This document shows positions 18,332 to 26,550 of a stretch of 64,000 nt of DNA, piece by piece. Below the pieces are notes generated by a model. That model was given only the letters and a program-made list of their open reading frames with translations. It did no database searches and was not told the DNA's origin. Source of the stretch: Microbacterium oleivorans (GTDB lineage: Bacteria; Actinomycetota; Actinomycetes; Actinomycetales; Microbacteriaceae); contig NZ_CP058316.1 in NCBI RefSeq assembly GCF_013389665.1, positions 2,046,001 through 2,110,000 of the forward strand. Direction: 5' to 3'. Made by a program: the position numbers and the translations under genes. Every line of letters starts with the position of its first letter. The first letter of the stretch is position 1.

Positions 18332-18402
18332 ACGTCGGATCCTGTCGCGAAACTCGGACCGTCCGCGCAGACGGGTCCGAGATTCGTGCGATTCTCCGAC
18401 GT
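18332..18402. repeat. Dispersed intergenic palindrome, copy 3
   Basis: Outer arms ACGTCGGA (18332-18339) and TCCGACGT (18395-18402) enclose inner arms ACTCGGACCGTC and GACGGGTCCGAG around GCGCA. It lies between the convergent DUF4287 and mntP genes, like copy 1 between convergent genes. Confidence 0.72.
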
Positions 18403-18446
18403 TCGCGCGAGCGCCGCACGCTCGCGAACAGTGCGCGGCGCGGGCC

Positions 18447-19013
18447 TCAGCCGGCGACGAGGTGCTCGATGAGGATCTGGGTTCCGATCGCGATGAGCAC
18501 GATGCCGCCGATGATCTCGGCGGGCTTGCGCCACCGTGTGCCGATGCGGTGGCCGATGAGCACGGCGATGAACGACAGCACGAAGGTGACGAGCCCGATC
18601 GACACGACGGCGATCCACAGCGGCACGTCGAGGAACGCGAACGAGAGCCCCACGGCGAGGGCGTCGATGCTCGTCGCGAGGGCGAGCAGCACGATCTCGC
18701 GGGCGGAGATCCCGGATGCCGCGTCCGCATCGTCGGCGGCGGGACGGAAGGCCTCCCACAGCATCTTCGCGCCGATCGCGCCGAGCAGGGCGAAGGCGAT
18801 CCAGTGATCGAACGGTGCGATGGCCTCGGCGAACGTGCTGCCCAGCAGCCAGCCGATGAGCGGCATGACCGCCTGGGCGACGCCGAAGGCGCCCGCGATC
18901 AGCAGGGCGCCGCGGACGACGTGGCTGCGCAGCTGCAGCCCCTTGCCGAGGGCCACGGCGAACGCGTCGGCGGAGACACCGACGGCGAGGACGAACAGCG
19001 CCCAGGGCGACAT
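18447..19013 (-). CDS. mntP: Manganese efflux pump MntP
   Basis: 188-residue, six-helix membrane protein of the MntP (DUF204) family, which exports excess Mn(II). The two internal repeats show the conserved acidic motifs GVSADAFAVALGKG near residue 12 and ATSIDALAVGLSFAF near residue 106. The frame is open 168 bases further upstream, but ATG at 19013 has a GAGGAGG ribosome site and the family's MSPWALFVLAVG start. It diverges from the zinc importer. No yybP-ykoY riboswitch was recognised in its 5' region, though that RNA often controls mntP. Confidence 0.9.
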   Translation of the reverse strand: MSPWALFVLAVGVSADAFAVALGKGLQLRSHVVRGALLIAGAFGVAQAVMPLIGWLLGSTFAEAIAPFDHWIAFALLGAIGAKMLWEAFRPAADDADAASGISAREIVLLALATSIDALAVGLSFAFLDVPLWIAVVSIGLVTFVLSFIAVLIGHRIGTRWRKPAEIIGGIVLIAIGTQILIEHLVAG

Positions 19014-19193
19014 GGCTCCTCCTCGAAGCTGGTGACGGGATGACGGCGATCCGGCACCGTCGAACGGAGATCGGCCGTGACCGAGCTTGCCAGTGCACGC
19101 CGCCGCCCGCCGTCGAAAACCCCTGATTGACAGCATTTCGGGCGAGCGAATCGTTCGGTCCGCCGAAATCGCGGTCATCATGGGCCCGTGTCA

Positions 19194-19213
19194 CGAGAAC
19201 GATTATCAGTAAC
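19194..19213. promoter_or_regulatory. Zur-like operator
   Basis: The AT-rich stretch GAGAACGATTATCAGTAAC differs from a typical actinobacterial Zur box (TGAAAACGATTTTCA type) at about 3 of 15 positions. It is immediately upstream of the -10 TAGAAT (19215-19220) of the zinc-binding-protein gene, so bound Zur would block the promoter. Confidence 0.6.
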
Positions 19214-19214
19214 G

Positions 19215-19220
19215 TAGAAT
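19215..19220 (+). promoter_or_regulatory. -10 element of the zinc importer operon
   Basis: TAGAAT lies seven bases before the ATG at 19228, with no ribosome site between; probably leaderless. Confidence 0.55.
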
Positions 19221-19227
19221 CGTCGTC

Positions 19228-20259
19228 ATGACCCGTCGACTCCTTCCCGCCGCCGTGCTCGTGGCCGCGGCATCCCTGACCCTCGCCGGCTGCGCCGGCA
19301 CCTCGTCGCCCGCCGCGAGCGGAACGGATGACGGCACGCTCAGCGTCGTCGCCTCGACGAACGTCTACGGCTCCCTCGCCGCGGAGGTCGGTGGCGACGC
19401 CGTGGAGGTGACCTCGATCATCACCTCGCTCGCGCAGGACCCGCACTCCTACGAGGCGTCGGCACGCGACCAGCTGACGGTCTCGCAGGCCGATCTCGTG
19501 ATCGAGAATGGCGGCGGATACGACTCGTTCCTCGACGGTCTCATCGAGGCCAGCGGCAGCGAGGCGCCCGTGCTGACCGCTGTGGAGTTCTCGCACGACT
19601 TCCCCGGAGCCGAGGGCCACGACCACGCCGACGAGGACCACGTCGAAGAGGACCACGCCGACGAGACGCCCGCGGCGGAGTCCGGCGAGGCCGCGGCCGA
19701 CGACCACGACCACGAGGGGCACGACCACATCGAGGGCTTCAACGAGCACGTCTGGTACGACCCGCACACGATCGCGCACCTGGTCGAGGACATCGCCCAC
19801 GAGCTCGGCGAGCTCGACCCGGCTCAGGCCGACACGTTCGAGTCGAACGCCGCGGCGCTGATCGAGCGCATCGACGCTCTCGAGTCCTCGCTCGAGGCGA
19901 TCTCCGCCGACCACGCGGGCCAGAAGATCTTCGTGACCGAGCCGGTGCCGGTGTACCTCGCCGCAGCCGCCGGACTCGAGGACGCGACCCCCGCAGCCTT
20001 CAGCGAGGCCGTCGAAGAGGGCCAGGACGTGCCCCCCGCCACGCTCCTCGAGGCGCAGGAGATCCTGCGTTCGGGCGAGGTGCGCATCGTCATCGTCAAC
20101 GCCCAGACCGGCGGTGCCGAGACGACCGAGATCACCAACCTCGCGGACGAGCTCGAGATCCCGGTGCTCGAGTTCTCCGAGCTCATGCCCGACGGCGTCG
20201 ACTACGTCGAGTGGATGCAGCAGAACATCGACGAGATGTCGGGAGCGCTCGCCGGCTGA
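19228..20259 (+). CDS. znuA: Zinc ABC transporter substrate-binding lipoprotein (ZnuA-like)
   Basis: 343-residue cluster-A-I metal-binding protein. Signal peptide with lipobox LAGC (Cys22). The metal-binding His of the family is in DPHSYEAS near residue 72, and EHVWYDPHTIAHL near 172 carries the second. Between them a highly acidic His-rich loop (about residues 131-170, repeated HDH and EDH units) is typical of zinc-specific members. Followed by ATPase and permease genes on the same strand. The Zur-like box at the promoter supports zinc rather than manganese. Confidence 0.9.
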   Translation: MTRRLLPAAVLVAAASLTLAGCAGTSSPAASGTDDGTLSVVASTNVYGSLAAEVGGDAVEVTSIITSLAQDPHSYEASARDQLTVSQADLVIENGGGYDSFLDGLIEASGSEAPVLTAVEFSHDFPGAEGHDHADEDHVEEDHADETPAAESGEAAADDHDHEGHDHIEGFNEHVWYDPHTIAHLVEDIAHELGELDPAQADTFESNAAALIERIDALESSLEAISADHAGQKIFVTEPVPVYLAAAAGLEDATPAAFSEAVEEGQDVPPATLLEAQEILRSGEVRIVIVNAQTGGAETTEITNLADELEIPVLEFSELMPDGVDYVEWMQQNIDEMSGALAG

Positions 20260-20302
20260 TGGTCGCGGCGAGCGAGAGGGCGATGACGGGTACGCTGACC
20301 CG

Positions 20303-21106
20303 GTGAGTCTGCTCGAGATCCGTGGCGCCGCCCTGCGCCGATCCGGACGGGAGCTGTGGAGCGGGCTCGACCTCACCGTCGAGCCCGGCGAGCTCATCGC
20401 GGTGCTCGGGCCGAGCGGGTCGGGCAAGACCACGCTGCTGCGGGCGATCCTCGGACTCGAGCCCCTCAGCGAGGGCTCGATCCGCGCGCTCGGCCGGCCG
20501 GTGCATCACCGCGGCAACCGGTCGATCGGCTACCTGCCGCAGGCCCGTCCGCTGCCGCGCGACACAGCGCTGCGTGCCCGCGACCTCGTCGCGCTCGGCG
20601 TCGACGGGCACCGTTTCGGACTCCCGCTGCCGCGCCGACGCGATCGCGAGCGGGTCGACGCCCTCCTCCAGAGCGTCGGCGCGCAGGATTTCGCCGATCG
20701 TCCCGTCGGCGTGCTCTCGGGCGGTGAGCAGCAGCGGCTGCGGGTGGGACAGGCGCTCGCCGACGACCCGAAGCTGCTGCTGTGCGATGAGCCGCTGACG
20801 AGCCTGGACCTGGCCAACCAGCAGGCCGTCGTGAAGCTCATCGACGGGCACCGTCGCACCGGGGCGGCCGTGCTGCTCGTCACCCACGACATCAACCCGG
20901 TCCTCGGCAAGGTCGACCGCATCCTCTACATCGCGGGCGGCCGCTTCACCCTGGGCACCCCGAAGGAGGTGCTGACCTCACCCGTGCTCAGCGACCTCTA
21001 CGGAGCGCCGGTGTTCGTGCTGCGCGCAGGCGATCGGCTCGTGGTCGTCGGCGCACCGGACGCCGATGCATCCCACCATCACCACGATCACGGAGACCAC
21101 GCATGA
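20303..21106 (+). CDS. znuC: Zinc ABC transporter ATP-binding protein (ZnuC-like)
   Basis: 267 residues, one ABC domain: Walker A GPSGSGKTTLLRA, signature LSGGEQQRLR, Walker B LLLCDEPLTSLD and the H-loop LVTHDINPVL. The C-terminus ends in a His cluster (SHHHHDHGDHA) that may bind zinc. The open frame extends upstream, but GTG at 20303 begins the conserved N-terminal strand; TACGCT six bases upstream could allow an internal leaderless start as well as readthrough from the binding-protein gene. Confidence 0.9.
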   Translation: MSLLEIRGAALRRSGRELWSGLDLTVEPGELIAVLGPSGSGKTTLLRAILGLEPLSEGSIRALGRPVHHRGNRSIGYLPQARPLPRDTALRARDLVALGVDGHRFGLPLPRRRDRERVDALLQSVGAQDFADRPVGVLSGGEQQRLRVGQALADDPKLLLCDEPLTSLDLANQQAVVKLIDGHRRTGAAVLLVTHDINPVLGKVDRILYIAGGRFTLGTPKEVLTSPVLSDLYGAPVFVLRAGDRLVVVGAPDADASHHHHDHGDHA

Positions 21107-21984
21107 ACTGGGGTGATGTCGGAGACGCGATGTTCGGCGGACTGCCGGTGTACGGCGACATCCTCGCGCTCGTGCAGAACTCGGTGTGGGCGGGGGCGGT
21201 GCTGGGGTTGGTCGGCGGTCTCATCGGCGTCTTCGTGCTCCAGCGCGACATGGCCTTCGCCGTGCACGGCATCAGCGAGCTCTCCTTCGCCGGCGCCGCG
21301 GCGGCGCTGCTCATCGGGGTGGACGTCGTGACCGGCTCGATCGTCGGGTCGATGATCGCGGCGGCCCTCATCGGCTGGCTCGGCTCGCGCGCCCGCGACC
21401 GCAACTCGATCATCGGCGTGCTCATGCCCTTCGGGCTGGGGCTCGGCATCCTCTTCCTCTCGCTCTACGACGGCCGCAGCGCCAACCGGTTCAGCCTGCT
21501 CACCGGTCAGATCGTGTCGGTGCAGTCGGGTCAGCTCGGCTGGCTGATCGGCATCGGGGCGTTCGTGCTGGTTGCCCTGCTGCTCATCTGGCGTCCGCTG
21601 CGCTTCGACTCCCTCGACCCGCAGTCGGCCGCCGCACGCGGGGTGCCCACCGTGGCCGTCTCGCTCGGGTTCATGCTGCTGCTCGGCCTCGTCGTCGCCG
21701 TCGCGGTGCACATCATCGGCGCACTGCTGGTGATGGCCCTGCTCGTCACACCGGCCGCTGCGGCCGTCAAGGTCGCGACCGGACCGGTCACGGTGCCGCT
21801 TCTGGCGGCGCTGTTCGGCGTGGTCTCGGCGGTCGGCGGCATCCTGCTCGCGGTGGCGGGCACGCTGCCGGTGAGCCCCTACATCACGACCATCTCGTTC
21901 ACGATCTACATCGTCTGCCGGGTGGTCGGTGCCCGACGCGGGCGGGTGCTGCGCACCCAGCCCATGCCGAGGACCGCCGAGTAG
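21103..21984 (+). CDS. znuB: Zinc ABC transporter permease (ZnuB-like)
   Basis: 293-residue ABC-3 family membrane protein with about eight helices. Family landmarks are VFVLQRDMAFAVHGISELSFAGAA near residue 45 and ALLVMALLVTPAAAAV near 205. ATG overlaps the ATPase stop by ATGA. It forms the channel for zinc import with the two preceding products. Confidence 0.9.
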   Translation: MNWGDVGDAMFGGLPVYGDILALVQNSVWAGAVLGLVGGLIGVFVLQRDMAFAVHGISELSFAGAAAALLIGVDVVTGSIVGSMIAAALIGWLGSRARDRNSIIGVLMPFGLGLGILFLSLYDGRSANRFSLLTGQIVSVQSGQLGWLIGIGAFVLVALLLIWRPLRFDSLDPQSAAARGVPTVAVSLGFMLLLGLVVAVAVHIIGALLVMALLVTPAAAAVKVATGPVTVPLLAALFGVVSAVGGILLAVAGTLPVSPYITTISFTIYIVCRVVGARRGRVLRTQPMPRTAE

Positions 21985-21987
21985 ACT
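21982..21987 (+). promoter_or_regulatory. -10 element of the Zur gene
   Basis: TAGACT seven bases before the ATG at 21995, overlapping the permease stop codon; no ribosome site. Confidence 0.5.
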
Positions 21988-21994
21988 CGCGGCC

Positions 21995-22411
21995 ATGGCC
22001 CAGCGGAACACCTGGCAGCGCGAGCGCGTGCGCACGGCGCTCTCCGACGCGCGCGGATTCGTCTCGGCCCAGGACCTCCACGCGTCGCTGCGCGACGACA
22101 ACACCGGCATCGGCCTGGCCACGGTCTACCGTGCCCTCGCCACCCTCGCCGCGTCGGGGGAGGCCGATCAGCTGCAGAGCCCCGAGGGCGAGGCGATCTA
22201 TCGCGCCTGCTCGAGCACGGGCCACCACCATCACCTGATCTGCCGTTCGTGCGGGCTGACCGTCGAGATCCAGGCGTCCGACGTCGAGGAATGGGCTCAC
22301 CGCACCGCCGCGGCCAACGGGTTCACCGAGGCGGAGCACGTCGTCGACATCTTCGGGCTGTGCGCCGCGTGCTCCGCGGCCGCGCGCGAGCATGAGCGTG
22401 ACGGGGCCTAG
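21995..22411 (+). CDS. zur: Fur-family regulator, probable Zur
   Basis: 138-residue Fur-family repressor. The winged helix (about 1-80) reads NTWQRERVRTAL...GIGLATVYRALATLAASGEADQ. The dimerisation and metal domain has the HHHHLICRSCGLTVEI cluster and a second CxxC (FGLCAACSAA), forming the structural Cys4 zinc site. Its position right after zinc transporter genes, before the YcgR/YcgQ-like pair, identifies zinc as the likely signal. The frame is open 66 bases upstream; ATG at 21995 fits the family start and the TAGACT -10. Confidence 0.88.
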   Translation: MAQRNTWQRERVRTALSDARGFVSAQDLHASLRDDNTGIGLATVYRALATLAASGEADQLQSPEGEAIYRACSSTGHHHHLICRSCGLTVEIQASDVEEWAHRTAAANGFTEAEHVVDIFGLCAACSAAAREHERDGA

Positions 22412-23408
22412 GACCGCACGGCTCGCGCCCTCCGCCGCGACACGCACCGCCGTCGCGCTGGGGATCGGCGCGGCCGCCGTCGTCGCCCTCGTCGGGCTGG
22501 CGGCGCTGACCCCGGGGCCCTCCCTGCCGACCCGGGCCCAAGACGGTGTGACGCTCGGGCTGAGCGTGCTCATCGAGTCGCTGCCGTTCGTGCTGCTGGG
22601 CGTGGCGCTCTCGATCATCGTGCAGGTGTGGGTGCCGCCGGGGGTCATCGAGCGGTGGATGCCGCGACGCGCGTGGGCGCGCCGGGCGGTGCTCTCGCTG
22701 CTCGGGATGCTTATCCCGGTGTGCGAGTGCGGCAACCTGCCCTTCGCTCGCGGGCTCATGATCCGCGGGTTCTCGGTGCCCGAGACGATGACGTTCCTCA
22801 TCGCCGCGCCGATCGTGAATCCCATCGTGATCATCACGACCCATCAGGCCTTCGGCTTCGACGACGGCATCCTCATCGCCCGACTCGTCGGCGGCTACCT
22901 CGTGGCCAACCTCATCGGGTGGCTGTACTCGCGGCATCCCGATCCCGACGGCCTGCTCACCGAGCGCTTCCTCGCCGCGTGCGAGCTCGCCGCCGAGGAC
23001 CCCGGCGGGAAGGGGCGGCGGAGCCTCGCGCAGTTCGTCGTGGAGCTGCGGGCCGTGATGCCCGCCCTCATCCTCGGCTCGGCGATCGCCGGGGCCGTGC
23101 AGGTGCTGGTGCCGCGCGACACGCTGCTGGCGATCGGCTCGAACCCGGCGCTGTCGATTCTCGCGATGATCCTGCTGGCGATGATCGTGTCGATCTGCTC
23201 GAACGTCGACTCGTTCTTCGCGCTGTCGTTCGCCTCGACCTTCACCCCGGGATCGATCGTGGCGTTCCTGCTGGTGGGTCCGCTCGTCGACGTGAAGATG
23301 CTGGCCCTCATGCGGACGACCTTCCGCACGCGCGTGCTGGTGGCGCTCGTGGTGATCGTGGTGCTCTCGGCGATCGCGCTCGGAGGGGTGGTGAACCTCC
23401 TTGCCTGA
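22392..23408 (+). CDS. Permease of the UPF0718/DUF318 family (YcgR-like)
   Basis: 338-residue polytopic membrane protein. The hallmark VCECGNLPFARGLMIRG near residue 113 and a second conserved face SICSNVDSFFALSFAS near 273 carry paired cysteines thought to bind metal or thiol. In Bacillus subtilis the homologue YcgR is zinc-responsive and encoded with YcgQ, as here. The start overlaps the zur gene by 20 bases and its end overlaps the next gene. It probably takes part in zinc handling; transport direction is not shown by the sequence. Confidence 0.82.
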   Translation: MSVTGPRTARLAPSAATRTAVALGIGAAAVVALVGLAALTPGPSLPTRAQDGVTLGLSVLIESLPFVLLGVALSIIVQVWVPPGVIERWMPRRAWARRAVLSLLGMLIPVCECGNLPFARGLMIRGFSVPETMTFLIAAPIVNPIVIITTHQAFGFDDGILIARLVGGYLVANLIGWLYSRHPDPDGLLTERFLAACELAAEDPGGKGRRSLAQFVVELRAVMPALILGSAIAGAVQVLVPRDTLLAIGSNPALSILAMILLAMIVSICSNVDSFFALSFASTFTPGSIVAFLLVGPLVDVKMLALMRTTFRTRVLVALVVIVVLSAIALGGVVNLLA

Positions 23409-24408
23409 ACGATCGGCCGTCGTCACCCGTCTCTTCGGCGTCGGGCTCGCCGCCGCGCTCGCCGCGATCACCGTGACCCTCGCGGTCACCGGCCGGATCG
23501 GGCTGTACATCAACCCGGAGTCGGCCTGGTTCGCGGTCGGGATGTCGGTGCTGGGGCTGATCGGCGCCGTCGCGAGCTTCGCGCTGCCCCTCGGCGCCGA
23601 GGCCGACCACGGCCACGACCACGGCGACGCCCCCGTCGGTGCCGATGCAGCTGCCGCTGCCGGTGCCGGTGCCGGTGCCGCTGCCGCTGCCGCTGCCGCT
23701 GCCGCGCCAGGGTTTGGGGCGCCGGCTTCACGGCGGGGCGCGAAGTTCACGCCCCACAGTGGCGCAGCCACCCCAAACCCGATGCCCGCACCCACGCACG
23801 CACCCGTAGCCGCGCACACGCCCGAGCACACGCACGAGCACACACCGATGCACGCGCACGGGCACGCACCCGCGCACGGGCCTCGGCCGGCGGCACCGCG
23901 CGTGCGGCTCGCCGTGGGGGCGGTCGCCGCGAGCGCGGGGGGCGTAATCGCGACCGGCCTCGTCGCCGTGGCGCTCGTGACCCCGCCGGCGACGCTGTCG
24001 GCCGAGCTGGCGATGTCGCGCGACACCGGAACGCCCCCGCTCTTCCAGGGCGCCGACACCGTCGCGCTCGCGACCACCGGCGACACGGCCTCGTTCGGGG
24101 TCGGCGAGTGGGCGAGCGTCTTCGCGACGGCGACGAACCCGGAGGCGTTCGAGGGCGACGAGATCAGCCTGACCGGGTTCGTCACCCCCTCGAGCGCGGG
24201 TGGTTTCGGCCTGACGCGGCTGATCATCACGCACTGCGTCATCGACGCGCAGCCGGCGAGTGTGCCGGTGGGCGAGATCTCGGACGTGCCCGCGACCGGC
24301 GAGTGGGTCACCGTCACCGGAGTCATCCGCGATCGCGACGGCTCTCTGGTCGTGGAGGCGACCGGCGTGGAGACCGTGGCGGAGCCCGAGGACCCGTATG
24401 AGTACTGA
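23401..24408 (+). CDS. TIGR03943/DUF1980 family protein (YcgQ-like) with a low-complexity His-rich insert
   Basis: 335 residues starting at TTG, overlapping the permease gene by eight bases. Two N-terminal helices (about 10-60) are followed by a His-rich linker, a third helix (about 175-200) and a C-terminal DUF1980 domain with LTGFVTPSSAGGFGLTRLII and HCVIDAQPASVPVG. The linker (about 72-170) is unusual: an Ala/Gly tract encoded by a 6-base tandem repeat, then a segment encoded by a 71-base palindrome, then a HxH-rich stretch (EHTHEHTPMHAHGHA). The His-rich part could bind zinc. It forms a pair with the preceding permease. Confidence 0.8.
   Translation: MPERSAVVTRLFGVGLAAALAAITVTLAVTGRIGLYINPESAWFAVGMSVLGLIGAVASFALPLGAEADHGHDHGDAPVGADAAAAAGAGAGAAAAAAAAAAPGFGAPASRRGAKFTPHSGAATPNPMPAPTHAPVAAHTPEHTHEHTPMHAHGHAPAHGPRPAAPRVRLAVGAVAASAGGVIATGLVAVALVTPPATLSAELAMSRDTGTPPLFQGADTVALATTGDTASFGVGEWASVFATATNPEAFEGDEISLTGFVTPSSAGGFGLTRLIITHCVIDAQPASVPVGEISDVPATGEWVTVTGVIRDRDGSLVVEATGVETVAEPEDPYEY
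23651..23704. repeat. In-gene hexamer tandem repeat
   Basis: About nine units of (C/G)TGCCG, in frame, encode alternating Ala/Gly in the TIGR03943 protein linker. The copy number is likely to vary between strains by slippage, always in frame. Confidence 0.85.
23710..23780. repeat. Palindromic element inside a coding sequence
   Basis: GGGTTTGGGG (23710-23719) and CCCCAAACCC (23771-23780) are perfect 10-base inverted repeats. Between them GGGGCG and CGCCCC (about 23735-23754) form a nested hairpin around CGAAGTTCA. The whole unit is translated in frame within a linker, as expected for a tolerated insertion of a mobile palindromic repeat. Confidence 0.7.
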
Positions 24409-25828
24409 CGGCGCGACGCGGGGCACCCGCCGCGAACGCACGCAGCACCGCAGGTCTCGACGGTTCGTCGTGGCCATGGCGGCGGTCATCGGCGCGTTGG
24501 CGCTGGTCGGCGGCGCCGGCGGCGTACTCACCTCCGTGCAGGGACCGCGCGCGACGTCCGTCAGCGTCGATCCCGAAGCCGCAGTCGAGTCGGCCGGATC
24601 GCGCATGATCGTCACGACGACGCAGTCGCTCGTCGAGGTCGATCCCGCCCAGGTCCACATCGAGCCGGCCGCGGACGTCACCGTCGACACGTCGGGCCGA
24701 CAGATCGGCATCCGCTTCACCCTGCCGCTGCGCGATGCCACCGACTACACCGTCCGTATCGACGGACTGCAGGGCCTCGGCGGCGGACCGGCGGGGTCGA
24801 TCGAGGAGACCTTCTCGACGCCGGCGCTCGAGACCTATCTGCTGCAGCGCGGCGGCGACGAGGACACCATCTTCCGCACCGGGATCGACGGTGAGGATGC
24901 CGTGCCGGTGTTCACCCATCCGCACATCGAGGACTTCCGTGCGACGTCCACCCATCTCGCGATCGTGTCGGCCGACGACGAGGGTGTCTCGACGATCATC
25001 GTGACCGATCGAGCCGGTGAGAACCCCCGCGAGCTGCCGCTCCCGGGGCGCGGCGTCGTGACGAACCTGCAGACCGCCGATCGGGGCGACCTCATCGGCT
25101 ACACCTTCACCGACGCCGACATCGGCGCGGGAGGCGGGCTCGAGAGCGCTCTGTTCACGGCGTCGCTGGCCGATGCCCGCGCCGACGACGAACCCGCCCA
25201 GCTGCAGATCGCGGGCGGCGACTCCCGGATCGACGACTGGCGGTTCGTGCCCGGCACCGACGCGGTGCTGCTGCTGACCTTCGACAGCGCGCTGACGCTC
25301 GTCTCGGCGTCGGGTGGGAGTCCGGTCGCTCTGGGCAACGCCATCACGATCGACGGCATCGCGCGCGGTTCGAGCGAGGCCATCGTGCAGCGGGCATCGG
25401 GGCTCGTCGCGATCGACCTCGCCTCGGCCGAGGAGCGCGCACTGACCCCGACGGATCCGGCGGCCGGCGAGACGCAGGCGGTCACCGCTCTGCCGGGCGA
25501 CGCGGATCAGACGCTGCGGGTGCTGTCGCGGTTGGACGGGTTCACGGTGCTCTCGACGACCGTGGCGGTGGTGGATGCGGACGGGACGACGCGGGATGTC
25601 TTCTCGGTGGCCTCGGACGAGCTGCTGATCCACACCTGCGTGTCGCCCAGCAGCCGGTACGCGGCCTTCCTCGTCGCGCCCGACGCCGTCGCCAATCCGT
25701 ACGACGCGTACCTGCTGCCGCTTCCGGAGCGCCTGCAGACGCACATCGTCGACCTCGGCACCGGAGAGGAGGTGTCGGTGCTCAGCGGGTTCGACATCTC
25801 GTGGTGTCAGAGCGCGCCGCGCCCATGA
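24398..25828 (+). CDS. Membrane-anchored extracytoplasmic protein with beta-propeller-like region, unknown function
   Basis: 476 residues. An Arg-rich N-terminus and one helix (about 27-48, MAAVIGALALVGGAGGVLTS) leave the rest outside. An Ig-like domain (about 60-140) is followed by repeats with DFRATSTHLAIVS, TNLQTADRGDLIGYTF and DDWRFVPGTDAVLLLTFD spacing, as in WD40/TolB-like propellers. The C-terminus LLIHTCVSPSSRYAAFL...SWCQS has two cysteines. The ATG overlaps the preceding gene by 11 bases and its end overlaps the next, so it belongs to the zinc-gene run, but no family is recognised. Confidence 0.7.
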   Translation: MSTDGATRGTRRERTQHRRSRRFVVAMAAVIGALALVGGAGGVLTSVQGPRATSVSVDPEAAVESAGSRMIVTTTQSLVEVDPAQVHIEPAADVTVDTSGRQIGIRFTLPLRDATDYTVRIDGLQGLGGGPAGSIEETFSTPALETYLLQRGGDEDTIFRTGIDGEDAVPVFTHPHIEDFRATSTHLAIVSADDEGVSTIIVTDRAGENPRELPLPGRGVVTNLQTADRGDLIGYTFTDADIGAGGGLESALFTASLADARADDEPAQLQIAGGDSRIDDWRFVPGTDAVLLLTFDSALTLVSASGGSPVALGNAITIDGIARGSSEAIVQRASGLVAIDLASAEERALTPTDPAAGETQAVTALPGDADQTLRVLSRLDGFTVLSTTVAVVDADGTTRDVFSVASDELLIHTCVSPSSRYAAFLVAPDAVANPYDAYLLPLPERLQTHIVDLGTGEEVSVLSGFDISWCQSAPRP

Positions 25829-26541
25829 CCACCGTGCCCTCGGGGTGGCACGCCGCGACCCGGGACGAGCTCGCCGATCTGCCGGTGGCGGTCGCGCCCC
25901 GGCTGCTCGGCGGGCTGCTGGCGGTCGAGGTCGGCGGGGTGTCGGTGACCGTCCGACTCACCGAGGTCGAGGCCTACCACGGGCGCGACACGGGCGATCG
26001 GCCCGATCCGGGCTCTCACGCGCGCATGGGGCCGACCGCGCGCAACGCGACGATGTGGGGGGAGCCCGGGCATCTGTACGTCTACCTCAGCCACGGCATC
26101 CATTCGTGCGTGAACGTCGTGTGCGGCCCGGTCGGCGTGGCCGGCGGTGTACTGCTGCGCGCGGCCGAGATCGTCTCCGGGGCGGATGCCGCCGAGGTGC
26201 GGCGCCCCGCGGCCCGCACGGCGCGGGAGCTCGCTCGAGGCCCGGGAAGGCTCGGCGAGGCCGTGGGCCTGCGGCACCCGGTGCACGACGGCCTCGACGC
26301 CGTGACGGGAGCCGAGCGCGCGGGTGCGGTGGCGCGGCTGCTGCTGCGGGATGAGCCGGAGCGCGACGTGGCGATCGGCCCGCGGGTCGGTGTGGCCGGA
26401 GTGGCGGGGACGGCGGCCTTCCCGTGGCGGTTCTGGATCGCCGGCGACCCGACCGTCTCGTCCTTCCGCTGGGGTCGCGGCGCCGCCGAAGCCGCTGCGG
26501 GTGCGGAGGCCGCGCCGGCTGGGCCGAGCGCTCCGTGCTAG
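25825..26541 (+). CDS. DNA-3-methyladenine glycosylase (AAG/MPG family)
   Basis: 238-residue base-excision repair enzyme that removes alkylated purines such as 3-methyladenine. Family segments are LLGGLLAVEV near residue 28, the catalytic region VRLTEVEAYHGRDTGDRPDPGSHARMG (Glu/His in EVEAYHG), MWGEPGHLYVYLSHGIHSCVNVV and ARGPGRLGEAVGL. ATG at 25825 overlaps the preceding stop (ATGA); an upstream in-frame GTG at 25801 is possible. A C-terminal Ala-rich tail is dispensable-looking. Confidence 0.9.
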   Translation: MTTVPSGWHAATRDELADLPVAVAPRLLGGLLAVEVGGVSVTVRLTEVEAYHGRDTGDRPDPGSHARMGPTARNATMWGEPGHLYVYLSHGIHSCVNVVCGPVGVAGGVLLRAAEIVSGADAAEVRRPAARTARELARGPGRLGEAVGLRHPVHDGLDAVTGAERAGAVARLLLRDEPERDVAIGPRVGVAGVAGTAAFPWRFWIAGDPTVSSFRWGRGAAEAAAGAEAAPAGPSAPC

Positions 26542-26544
26542 GAT
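26539..26544 (+). promoter_or_regulatory. Candidate -10 of the rpmB-rpmG-rpsN operon
   Basis: TAGGAT overlaps the stop of the glycosylase gene. It would start transcription near 26551, giving a leader of about 135 bases. No clear -35 is seen. Confidence 0.4.
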
Positions 26545-26550
26545 GACTGT

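Noticed and set aside
19014..19227. Possible yybP-ykoY manganese riboswitch upstream of mntP
   Set aside because: The conserved internal-loop sequences of that riboswitch could not be found on the mntP strand.
23651..23780. Tandem and inverted repeats as a CRISPR array
   Set aside because: Units are 6 bases without spacers, and the inverted repeat occurs once inside a coding frame.
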